Made by a program: the position numbers and the translations under genes. Shown here piece after piece: positions 1 to 5,752 of a stretch of 10,281 bases of DNA (its first letter is position 1; each line of letters begins with the position of its first letter). The stretch is from NCBI GenBank assembly GCA_002325605.1, contig DCSM01000102.1, forward strand, positions 4,239 to 14,519, written 5' to 3'. A model generated the notes under the pieces. The model searched no databases. It was not told the origin of the DNA and saw only the letters and a list, made by a program, of their open reading frames with translations. Origin of the DNA: Chloroflexaceae bacterium UBA1466. Lineage in GTDB: Bacteria > Chloroflexota > Chloroflexia > Chloroflexales > Chloroflexaceae.

Positions 1-1269
1 CTAGATGACGGTCTGGCCTACGCTTCCCAAAATGGTTACAAACAAACCCTTCCTTATACTGACCCACTCGTTGTGTTGGGAAGCTACCTTAGTGCCTATC
101 GGCCTGTGCGGTTGCCCAACCTTCCCCGTTTTGTCGGGGGCGCGGTAGGCTACTTCGGTTATGAAACGGTCTGCTACTTTGAGAAGCTTCCTCGCCCCCC
201 CGCAACCGATTACACTATGCCTGAAGGCTTGTGGATGTTTGTGGATACCCTTCTGGTTTTTGATCACCTGCGCCACACCATCAAGGTCGTTTCGCATGTC
301 CACCTTGATGCTCCTGACCTTGAGGTAGAGTATGCTAAGGCTCTTGAACGGATTGAAAATCTGATCTTGCGGTTGCAACAACCTCTCCCGCCAAGTAGTG
401 CTACCTTGGGTTATAAGCAAGCTGAGAAGACCTCTTCTGAAGTTCACTCTAATATCAGCCAGCAGCAGTATGAGGCCAACGTAGAGAAAGCTAAGGAGTA
501 TATCTTAGCGGGCGATATTTTCCAGGTTGTACCTTCCCAACGCTTCCGCCAGCCGACCTCAGCTTCGCCCTTTATGATCTATCGGGCCTTGCGAACCGTC
601 AACCCTTCACCGTATATGTTTTTTCTGCATACTGCTGAAGGCGACCTTGTTGGATCTTCACCTGAAATGTTGGTTCGGGTGCAAGAAGGAGAAGTTACAA
701 CCCATCCAATTGCGGGAACGCGCCCCCGTGGGCAAGAGCCAGAAGAGGATGAAGCCCTTGCCAAGGAGTTGCTGGCCGATGAGAAGGAACGTGCTGAACA
801 TCTGATGTTAGTAGATTTAGGCCGCAATGATTTGGGGCGAGTCTGTCAGCCTGGGAGTGTCCAAGTTCCCATCTTCATGACCGTCGAGAAGTATAGCCAT
901 GTCATGCACCTTGTCTCAAAGGTCACGGGCCACCTGCGTCCCGACCTTACAGCTTTGGATGCTTTGCGGTCTTGTTTCCCCGCCGGGACGGTCAGTGGTG
1001 CGCCTAAGATTCGGGCGATGGAAATCATTGCTGAATTAGAAGGTAATCGGCGGGGAATTTATGCGGGATGTGTGGGGCACGTAGATTTTAACGGCGATCT
1101 GGATACTTGCATTAGCCTCCGTACCTTAGTAATGAAGCATGGGGTAGCTTATGTACAAGCGGGTGGTGGCGTGGTTGCCGATAGTTTGCCCACCCTGGAG
1201 TATCATGAAAGTCATAATAAGGCGGCGGCCTTGCTTAAAGCGATAGATTTGGCCGAGGATCTGGACTAA
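1..1269 (+). CDS. trpE: Anthranilate synthase component I (TrpE), 5'-truncated by the window edge
   Basis: This is the chorismate-binding large subunit of anthranilate synthase, which with the glutamine amidotransferase TrpG converts chorismate to anthranilate, the first committed step of tryptophan synthesis in the cytoplasm. The reading frame is open from base 1, so 422 residues are present and roughly 80-100 N-terminal residues are missing compared with typical TrpE. Visible family motifs, in order, are GGAVGYFGYE, GDIFQVVPSQRF, GSSPEML, PIAGTRPRG, LMLVDLGRNDLGRV, FPAGTVSGAPKIRAME, LDTCISLRT and YVQAGGGVVADS. The alanine in PIAGT (codon 712-714) favours TrpE over the para-aminobenzoate synthase PabB, which has lysine there. 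The stop is 27 bp before the next gene, which suggests co-transcription. No trpG or other trp gene follows, so any trp operon would lie upstream or be dispersed. Confidence 0.96.
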   Translation, partial: LDDGLAYASQNGYKQTLPYTDPLVVLGSYLSAYRPVRLPNLPRFVGGAVGYFGYETVCYFEKLPRPPATDYTMPEGLWMFVDTLLVFDHLRHTIKVVSHVHLDAPDLEVEYAKALERIENLILRLQQPLPPSSATLGYKQAEKTSSEVHSNISQQQYEANVEKAKEYILAGDIFQVVPSQRFRQPTSASPFMIYRALRTVNPSPYMFFLHTAEGDLVGSSPEMLVRVQEGEVTTHPIAGTRPRGQEPEEDEALAKELLADEKERAEHLMLVDLGRNDLGRVCQPGSVQVPIFMTVEKYSHVMHLVSKVTGHLRPDLTALDALRSCFPAGTVSGAPKIRAMEIIAELEGNRRGIYAGCVGHVDFNGDLDTCISLRTLVMKHGVAYVQAGGGVVADSLPTLEYHESHNKAAALLKAIDLAEDLD

Positions 1270-1296
1270 TGCCTTTTTTAGTAAATAGAGGTTGTT

Positions 1297-1692
1297 ATGA
1301 TCTACTTTGACCAACCTTTCCTAACCATTCACTGGGATGCCGATCTTCCTGGGGTGCTAATGGAATGGAAATCCTTTGCCCAAGGCGAGGGTTATCGCAA
1401 AGGTTTAGATACGGGGCTGGCTTTGTTGCAAGAAAAGGGAGCCAAAAAGTGGTTAGCTGACCTCCGCTTCTTTGGCTCTGTTTTGCCTGAAGATCAACGT
1501 TGGTCCAATGAAGATTGGTTTCCCCGTGCTTTGGCTTCGTCGCTGAAGTATATGGCTATTGTTGATCCTCAAGTCATCTTTGCCAAGTGGAGTGTCGAGC
1601 GAATTATGCAGAAGGTTGAAAGCCCCACATTGGTTACCCAATACTTCTGCACCGTAAGCCAAGCCAAGGCCTGGTTAAAGATCAATAACTAG
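1297..1692 (+). CDS. STAS/SpoIIAA-like small protein, tandem copy 1
   Basis: A 131-residue soluble protein with no signal peptide or membrane segment. It resembles the short STAS/SEC14-like proteins of Chloroflexota, Bacteroidota and cyanobacteria that carry a core of the form W-x-DLR-x2-G-x3-PEDQ-x-W-x4-WFPRAL followed by a beta strand and a basic helix. Here the core is WLADLRFFGSVLPEDQRW (residues about 51-68), then WFPRALASSLKYMAIVDP and VERIMQKVE. This fits an alternating beta-alpha STAS fold, but I do not see a clear anti-sigma-antagonist phosphorylation serine, and no function can be named. The start at 1297 has AGAGG five bases upstream. It is about 58% identical (76 of 130 positions, hand count, no gaps) to the next gene and lies 25 bp before it, so the pair arose by tandem duplication. 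It is probably in one operon with trpE and tsaD. Confidence 0.85.
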   Translation: MIYFDQPFLTIHWDADLPGVLMEWKSFAQGEGYRKGLDTGLALLQEKGAKKWLADLRFFGSVLPEDQRWSNEDWFPRALASSLKYMAIVDPQVIFAKWSVERIMQKVESPTLVTQYFCTVSQAKAWLKINN

Positions 1693-1717
1693 CCAATGGT
1701 TAGAAAGGAAGCTAAGT

Positions 1718-2110
1718 ATGATTTACTTTGAATCTCCCTACACCACTATTCTTTGGAATGAAGAGGTAGGGTGTGTAGTGGCCGAATGGAAAGCCTTTGC
1801 CCAAGGCGAGCAATTTCGGCAAGGCTTAGATAAGGGATTAGTGCTGCTGAAGGAGAAACGTTCTCATAAATGGTTAGGGGATTTGCGAAAGGAGGGCCCG
1901 ATCTCGCCTGAAGATCAGCAATGGTCAAATGAGAATTGGTTTCCTCGCGCTTTAGCTGCGGGCCTTAAATTTATTGCTTTCGTGTCCCCTGAAACCGTGG
2001 TGGCCAAATGGTCAATAGACCGTATCATGCAGAAGGTTGAAACCCCCCACTTAAAGGTCAGCTATTTCGCTACTTTAGCAGAGGCAAAAGCATGGCTGAA
2101 AATGCAGTAA
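1718..2110 (+). CDS. STAS/SpoIIAA-like small protein, tandem copy 2
   Basis: A 130-residue paralogue of the preceding gene, alignable end to end without gaps. Conserved blocks shared by both copies are MIYF, FAQGE, GLD.GL.LL.EK, PEDQ.WSNE.WFPRALA, AKWS, RIMQKVE.P and AKAWLK. The differences are concentrated at residues 14-23 and 47-58 and in the strand after AKWS, as expected if the two keep one fold but differ in a surface or partner site. AAGGAAG lies six bases before the ATG. The last 19 bp overlap the start of tsaD in another frame, so translation of tsaD may be coupled to this gene. The family is recognised by memory of STAS/SEC14-type hypothetical proteins; biochemical role unknown. Confidence 0.85.
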   Translation: MIYFESPYTTILWNEEVGCVVAEWKAFAQGEQFRQGLDKGLVLLKEKRSHKWLGDLRKEGPISPEDQQWSNENWFPRALAAGLKFIAFVSPETVVAKWSIDRIMQKVETPHLKVSYFATLAEAKAWLKMQ

Positions 2111-3201
2111 CCGCCTTAACCTCGCCCCCCCCACCTGGGTTTACGATCCTGGCGTTGGAAACCTCCTGCGACGAAACAGCGGCAGCGGTGGTGCGGGACG
2201 GGCGCTCCATCCTGGCCAACGTCGTAGCTTCACAGATTGATTTGCATCGACGCTATGGCGGGATCGTTCCAGAGGTCGCTTCACGGCAACATATCTTGAG
2301 CCTAAGTCCCGTAGTGCAAGAAGCTTTAGCGGCCCTTCCCAACGGGTGGGATGATCTTCACGCTATTGCAGCTACTTATGGCCCAGGCCTCAGTGGTTCC
2401 TTATTGGTCGGCTTCAACGCCGCGAAAGCGATGGCTTGGCAACGAGGCTTACCCTTTGTTGGGGTCAACCATTTGGAAGCCCATATCTATGCGAGTTGGT
2501 TGGCTCCAGGAAAGGGCGAAGAAGAGGAAGATAAACCCCCGCAGTTCCCCCTCATAGCTTTGGTAGTCAGCGGGGGGCATACATTGTTAGCTTTGTTGTT
2601 TGGGCATGGCTACTATCAACTTTTGGGGCAGACTCGTGATGATGCGGCAGGCGAAGCCTTTGATAAAGTAGCCCGCATCTTAGAGCTTGACTACCCTGGG
2701 GGGCCCGCGATTCAACGGGCCGCTGAAGGGGTAACGGTTACCGAACCGCTCCCGCGAGCCTGGTTGCGCCAGACCTTTGACTTCTCCTTCAGTGGTTTGA
2801 AGACCGCTGTGCTGTTGAAGGTGCAAAATCAGCAGGAGCGAGATGTTAGGTTAGCCCGAGCAAGGGGGGAACAAGGAGCGGAGAAGCAGAGGTTAAGTGA
2901 AGAGTTTGTCAAGCAGACCGCGGCGGCCTTCCAGGATTCTGTCGTTGATGTCTTAGTCACCAAAACGGTCAAGGCTGCCGCGCAATATGGGGCGCGAGAG
3001 ATTATCCTGGCGGGGGGCGTAGCCGCCAACGCCCACCTCCGGCAGGAACTTTGTCGCCGGGCCCAGCTTCCCGTGCGTTGCCCTCCGATCTCCCTTTGCA
3101 CCGATAACGCGGCGATGATTGCCACCGTCGCCTACTACCGCTATGAAGCTTTGGTGCAAAAAGGCTGGGAGTTGGATGTGCAACCCAACTTACGGCTGTA
3201 A
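2092..3201 (+). CDS. tsaD: tRNA N6-adenosine threonylcarbamoyltransferase TsaD
   Basis: TsaD transfers the threonylcarbamoyl group from TC-AMP to A37 of tRNAs reading ANN codons, working in the cytoplasm with TsaB and TsaE. The 369-residue protein has the full ASKHA/Kae1 signature: ALETSCDETAAAVV near the N terminus, the metal-binding NHLEAH motif (His127 and His131), VVSGGHT, DDAAGEAFDKVAR, YPGGPAIQ, DFSFSGLKTAV, ILAGGVAANAHLR and CTDNAAMIA with the metal-ligand Asp338. It is somewhat longer than the usual 330-345 residues because of an acidic insert around residues 137-155 and a charged insert near residues 245-263. The ATG at 2092 is preceded by GAGG with seven bases of spacing, inside the end of the upstream gene. 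TsaB and TsaE are not in this window. Confidence 0.97.
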   Translation: MAENAVTALTSPPPPGFTILALETSCDETAAAVVRDGRSILANVVASQIDLHRRYGGIVPEVASRQHILSLSPVVQEALAALPNGWDDLHAIAATYGPGLSGSLLVGFNAAKAMAWQRGLPFVGVNHLEAHIYASWLAPGKGEEEEDKPPQFPLIALVVSGGHTLLALLFGHGYYQLLGQTRDDAAGEAFDKVARILELDYPGGPAIQRAAEGVTVTEPLPRAWLRQTFDFSFSGLKTAVLLKVQNQQERDVRLARARGEQGAEKQRLSEEFVKQTAAAFQDSVVDVLVTKTVKAAAQYGAREIILAGGVAANAHLRQELCRRAQLPVRCPPISLCTDNAAMIATVAYYRYEALVQKGWELDVQPNLRL

Positions 3202-3280
3202 GGTTGGCCAGCACGCCTTATAATTTTGCCTGGCACGCCGACCTTTGTGGAATCTAAGACCACAGAGGTCTTTCTTTTCT
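3200..3280 (+). terminator. Probable intrinsic terminator region after tsaD
   Basis: Two hairpins follow the tsaD stop. The first pairs AAGGTTGGC (3200-3208) with GCCGACCTT (3237-3245), nine pairs including one G-U, around a 28-nt interior. The second is the better terminator: AAGACC (3256-3261), a five-base loop and GGTCTT (3267-3272), followed directly by the T-rich run TCTTTTCT. The stem is only six pairs, so termination may be partial. Its position after the last gene of the plus-strand cluster and before a gene-poor stretch fits. Confidence 0.5.
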
Positions 3281-3314
3281 CAGACCTCCTGTCGAGCCAA
3301 GCGGGATGCCTGGC

Positions 3315-3548
3315 CTACAGACTAACTTCGCGCAACTGCTCACCTAACTTCACGGTTTCGACACTTACGGTAAGAACCTTCCCGCTCAAACTCACAATAG
3401 CTTGCGGCTCATCCGCCCGATTCGGGGCCTTGGTGATGCCGCTGCGCTGATCTGGCGTGATCTGATCTTGATCAAGCACCCATTGCAAGGCTGCCCACGG
3501 GCCCAATTGATCTTCAAAGGCGCTGGCGGGAAGCCCTTTCAAGGTCAA
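3315..3548 (-). pseudogene. C-terminal remnant of a type ISP-like restriction-modification enzyme
   Basis: The minus-strand frame encodes about 77 residues ending in a stop, and reads like the extreme C terminus of large type ISP or related methyltransferase-helicase restriction enzymes. In that family the end follows a pattern close to 'YRLGNRSALEWVIDQYQVKTDKRSGI..DPNR.D....YI..L...VITVSVETVKIV'. Here I see LPASAFEDQLGPWAALQWV, then LDQDQITPDQRSGI, APNRADEPQAIVSL and VLTVSVETVKL, an end-to-end match in order and spacing. A real enzyme of this type has roughly 1000 residues or more, so this is a small relic. The frame opens with a TTG that has no sensible ribosome site, and the material upstream is in another frame. 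The match is from memory of the family, not a search. Confidence 0.6.
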
Positions 3549-3811
3549 ACAGCTGGGCCCAACCCCGCCGGGGCCTGAGCTTGCCGAAGGCCCCGGCCCA
3601 ACCCCGCTCTCAAAGGCAAAAAAGCCTCAAAATCAGCAAGCAAACCATCTGTAAGCCAGTTGTTTTTCGCCTCAGGTTGCAAGCGCCTTGCCAGATTCGC
3701 TCTCAGCTTCAAGCTGATCTTTGGGGGCTTTGGCTTCCCAAGAACCTTGTGGAATCCGCAGATGAGCGCGCAAAATCCCAGCAGCGTGCGCTGGCCTGGT
3801 GAAATTGCGCT
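3545..3811 (-). pseudogene. Second, frameshifted fragment of the same decayed restriction enzyme (tentative)
   Basis: Upstream on the minus strand, one frame is open between stops at about 3812 and 3545, without a start codon. It contains NNWLTDGLLADFEAFLPL (Trp codon at 3658-3656), which resembles the 'NWLTDGL..EFD.F.P.G' segment found in the middle of type ISP-like enzymes, near the end of the methyltransferase part. In intact enzymes several hundred residues separate this from the C-terminal RSALEWV segment, whereas here they are almost adjacent and one frame apart. That implies a large internal deletion plus a frameshift. The rest of the fragment is not recognisable. A competing open frame on the same strand (3672-3947) overlaps it, and I could not assign that one. 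Confidence 0.35.
3557..3607. repeat. GC-rich hairpin element flanked by 12-bp direct repeats
   Basis: A perfect 10-bp inverted repeat, GCCGGGGCCT (3567-3576) and AGGCCCCGGC (3588-3597), encloses an 11-base loop GAGCTTGCCGA. The sequence GCCCAACCCCGC occurs on both sides (3557-3568 and 3596-3607), overlapping the stem ends. The period is 39 bp, so the element would be an in-frame 13-codon addition to the minus-strand relic. The loop and inner stem (CCTGAGCTTGCCGAAGG) resemble the CCTGAGCTTGTCGAAGG palindrome that I recall as a widespread REP-like intergenic repeat in many bacterial genomes. There is no T-tract, so it does not look like a terminator. Confidence 0.65.
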
Positions 3812-4090
3812 CTAAAATCAAGGCCCAAGCGACCTTAGCAGCGACTTCTTCCAAAACAAAGAAGCGAAAGCAGGGCACAACCCTGTTTCGTTGGGGGTTT
3901 CCGGGGGGCGATAGGTTTGTTTCTAAGCGGGCATAATAGGCTTGCAAGGCGGGGGGCGGGCGAAAGCGTGAAGGCAGCCATGAAAGACTCCTTTAGTTCC
4001 GAAACGGTTGGCTTCTGCGGAGCATGCTACCCCAAGCGGAGCTTGGGCCAGGTAGGAAGACCCGTAAAGGCCGGGCCCTTTAGCTTCAAC

Positions 4091-4119
4091 TTGACAGTGA
4101 CCCTGGGGCATGGTAGCAT
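4091..4119 (+). promoter_or_regulatory. Sigma-70-type promoter of the TPR gene
   Basis: A perfect -35 box TTGACA (4091-4096) is separated by exactly 17 bases from TAGCAT (4114-4119), which matches the -10 consensus at four of six positions including the key A at position 2 and final T. Transcription would begin near 4126, giving a leader of about 40 nt before the ATG at 4167. It also excludes the in-frame ATG at 4110, which would lie inside the promoter. Confidence 0.7.
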
Positions 4120-4166
4120 TGCGGCCAGCTTGGAAGCGATTTTGGTATAAGCGCAGGGAGACACAG

Positions 4167-5360
4167 ATGATCATTGCTGAGGATGGCCTCAAACGGGGAA
4201 AGGAATTGCTCACCCAACACGATTATGATGCAGCAATCATCGAATTGACGCAGGCAATTCAATCTAATCCAATCTTTGCGCCCCTCTATCTTAATCGAGG
4301 ATTGGCCTATGAAGCCAAAGCTGAAATTAAAAAGGCGGTTGCGGATTTCAAAACGGTGTTGTTTATGAGCCAAGACTCAGACTTGCGCTGGGTCGCCGAA
4401 CAGCAGTTGAAAAATCTATCCCAAGAAGCAACAGCGGCGGCGGCAGAACCCCTTAGCTTAGACGAATTGGCTCCCGCTGAAGCAACAAGTTCCCCACTCC
4501 TTGCAGGTGAATCCGCGCTGGCCCCGGTGCGGCCCATTGAAATTGAAGCTGTTGAGGAAGGGGAAAGAGAAGCCCCTGCGCCTGCGCTTAACTCCCTTGA
4601 ACTCCCTTCGCCGCCGCCGCCCAAGCCCTTAACCTTCATCGAAACGCATCTCAATTGTGGCCATGCCTATTTACAACAGAGCGCGTATGACCAAGCTATC
4701 GCTGAATATACGCAAGTGATTCAACAGCGGTCTGATCTGGCGGAAGCCTATTATTGCCGCGCCATGGCTTATTTAGGGCGCGATGCGCTCAAAGCGATTG
4801 CCGACTTGACGCAAGTTGTGGCGCTCCGCCCTGGCTATGCGGATGCCTATTTACATCGGGGGCGATCTTATGAATTATTACGCGAACTTGGTTTGGCAAT
4901 TGCGGATTACAAAACGCTTTTAGCTCTAAACGATGGCCCCAAGCTCACCCAAGTTGCCCAGGCCTTGGTCAATTTGTTAGAATCGGCCACTTCAGAGCCA
5001 GAGGTGCTGGAAGCCGATCTGCCGCCCGAAGAGGTTTTTCACTTAACCGAACCTCCTTCCTGGCTGACCGAACTTTCCGAAGACCGAACGTTGTTTGAAG
5101 GGCCCCTTTTGGCGGTGCAAACCGAAGATCAGGTTGGGCCTCCTTCAGCAGATGTTGCACCAAGCCTTAGCTCAGAACTTGCGCCACAAGAGCAGGAAAT
5201 CGTGCCGCAAAAGCCTGTGGCCGCTGCGACCTTGTCGCCTGCTAAGGCCCTTGAACCTGGCTTTTTTGAAATGACCCCTTGGCGGTGGATTTCCAGCGGG
5301 ATTTTGGTCATGGAAATTGGGATTTTGATCTACTTGCTTTCGGCACTGCTTCCAAGGTAA
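4167..5360 (+). CDS. TPR-repeat protein with C-terminal membrane anchor
   Basis: A 397-residue protein. Residues about 6-73 form two TPR hairpins (GKELLTQHDYDAAIIELTQA and LYLNRGLAYEAKAEIKKAVA). After a linker rich in Ala, Glu and Pro (about 90-155) come three more TPR units (about 157-258), with the typical Ala/Gly-Tyr pattern in HLNCGHAYLQQSAYDQAIAE, AYYCRAMAYLGRDALKAIAD and AYLHRGRSYELLRELGLAIA. A second acidic, proline-rich linker (about 270-370) leads to a single hydrophobic segment (about 374-395) ending two residues before the stop, so the protein is tail-anchored with its TPRs in the cytoplasm. TPRs bind protein partners; the specific role is unknown. I chose the ATG at 4167 because GGGAG lies upstream at good spacing and the promoter core covers the longer in-frame start at 4110. 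The next gene is 35 bp downstream. Confidence 0.88.
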   Translation: MIIAEDGLKRGKELLTQHDYDAAIIELTQAIQSNPIFAPLYLNRGLAYEAKAEIKKAVADFKTVLFMSQDSDLRWVAEQQLKNLSQEATAAAAEPLSLDELAPAEATSSPLLAGESALAPVRPIEIEAVEEGEREAPAPALNSLELPSPPPPKPLTFIETHLNCGHAYLQQSAYDQAIAEYTQVIQQRSDLAEAYYCRAMAYLGRDALKAIADLTQVVALRPGYADAYLHRGRSYELLRELGLAIADYKTLLALNDGPKLTQVAQALVNLLESATSEPEVLEADLPPEEVFHLTEPPSWLTELSEDRTLFEGPLLAVQTEDQVGPPSADVAPSLSSELAPQEQEIVPQKPVAAATLSPAKALEPGFFEMTPWRWISSGILVMEIGILIYLLSALLPR

Positions 5361-5395
5361 GATTTTTGACCTAAACTAGCACGCGAGGAAGGGCT

Positions 5396-5560
5396 ATGCG
5401 TAAAGTTTCTTGTAAAAACTGCAATGGCAAAGGGGTTATTCAATGCCTCGATTGTCATGGCACAGGTTTTGTGGTGATTAAATGTACTGATTGTAATGGC
5501 AAGGGCATTCTCAAATGCCTTGTCTGTGAAGGCAAAGGGGTGGTAGAAGAAACTAATTAA
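5396..5560 (+). CDS. 54-residue zinc-finger microprotein with four CxxCxGxG motifs
   Basis: This small gene has GAGGAAGGG just before its ATG and ends at a TAA. The protein is almost entirely four cysteine motifs: CKNCNGKG (Cys6, Cys9), CLDCHGTG (Cys17, Cys20), CTDCNGKG (Cys30, Cys33) and CLVCEGKG (Cys41, Cys44). This is the pattern of the DnaJ (Hsp40) cysteine-rich domain, in which four such motifs bind two zinc ions and contact unfolded protein. The J domain, the G/F region and the substrate-binding domains are all absent, and spacing between motifs is tighter (11, 13 and 11 residues) than in DnaJ. Anti-TRAP, a roughly 53-residue Bacillus regulator with DnaJ-like CxxC motifs, has similar size but only part of the motif set. 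It probably shares the promoter of the TPR gene 35 bp upstream and is followed by a strong terminator. A chaperone-like or thiol/zinc role is inference. Confidence 0.88.
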   Translation: MRKVSCKNCNGKGVIQCLDCHGTGFVVIKCTDCNGKGILKCLVCEGKGVVEETN

Positions 5561-5585
5561 GAAACAGAAACCTAACAAAGGCAGG

Positions 5586-5620
5586 AAAAAGGACTGCAAG
5601 ATGATCTTGCGGTCCTTTTT
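5586..5620 (+). terminator. Strong intrinsic terminator after the zinc-finger gene
   Basis: The 15-nt arm at 5586-5600 (AAAAAGGACTGCAAG) pairs with 5606-5620 (CTTGCGGTCCTTTTT) with one T-G wobble, around a five-base loop ATGAT. The right arm ends in five T and the left arm starts with five A, so it could work in both directions. It closes the TPR and zinc-finger transcription unit. Confidence 0.88.
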
Positions 5621-5659
5621 ATGTTTTCCAAAAATCCAGATTCAAAGCAGCTTTTGGCC

Positions 5660-5678
5660 CCAATTCAGACTGAATTGG
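5660..5678. promoter_or_regulatory. 19-bp perfect palindrome upstream of the giant-gene promoter
   Basis: CCAATTCAG and CTGAATTGG flank a single central A. The site lies about 42 bp upstream of the -35 box at 5721, and is the size and symmetry of a dimeric regulator's operator. It has no T-tract, and a one-base loop makes a hairpin unlikely, so a protein-binding site is the better guess. No regulator gene is in the window. Confidence 0.4.
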
Positions 5679-5720
5679 AAGATTTAGGTAAAATAAGAAC
5701 TAAGTACTGTTTACTTTGGA

Positions 5721-5749
5721 TTGACAATTACGATTTGCTGGAGTACGAT
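5721..5749 (+). promoter_or_regulatory. Sigma-70-type promoter of the giant surface-protein gene
   Basis: A perfect TTGACA (5721-5726) is followed after exactly 17 bases by TACGAT (5744-5749), matching the -10 consensus at four of six positions. Transcription would begin near 5756, inside a run of G, leaving a leader of about 130 nt before the ATG at 5886. It lies directly after the terminator at 5586-5620, so the gene downstream is an independent unit. Confidence 0.7.
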
Positions 5750-5752
5750 TAA

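Larger units (their letters stand above)
3202..4090. other. Gene-poor stretch with decayed minus-strand coding sequence
   Basis: About 890 bp without a convincing intact gene. Beyond the terminator-like hairpins near 3200-3280, the restriction-enzyme relics at 3315-3811 and the hairpin element at 3557-3607, I see nothing assignable. Open frames at 3672-3947 and 3923-4213 on the minus strand, and at 3226-3450, 3581-3802 and 3917-4150 on the plus strand, lack plausible ribosome sites and have no recognisable motifs. The most economical reading is an eroded horizontally acquired gene, of which the 3810-4090 part has lost all recognisable signal. Confidence 0.5.

Noticed and set aside
3226..3450. 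74-codon plus-strand open frame after tsaD
   Set aside because: It has no ribosome site, overlaps the terminator-like hairpin and lies antisense to the recognisable restriction-enzyme relic.
3567..3597. GC-rich hairpin as a transcription terminator
   Set aside because: No T-tract follows on either strand; the flanking direct repeats fit a repeat element better.
3923..4213. 96-codon minus-strand open frame upstream of the relic
   Set aside because: It overlaps the promoter and start of the TPR gene, contains no family motif and has low-complexity proline/cysteine content; it could be eroded coding sequence but cannot be supported.
5396..5560. Anti-TRAP-like regulator of tryptophan genes
   Set aside because: The size and CxxC motifs are reminiscent and trpE is in the window, but the gene lies over 4 kb from trpE in a separate unit, has four full CxxCxGxG motifs, and no TRAP gene is seen.
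5621..5752. 43-codon plus-strand open frame beginning at the end of the terminator
   Set aside because: There is no ribosome site, the ATG abuts the terminator T-tract, and the frame contains the palindrome and the promoter of the next gene. It may at most be a gene remnant.
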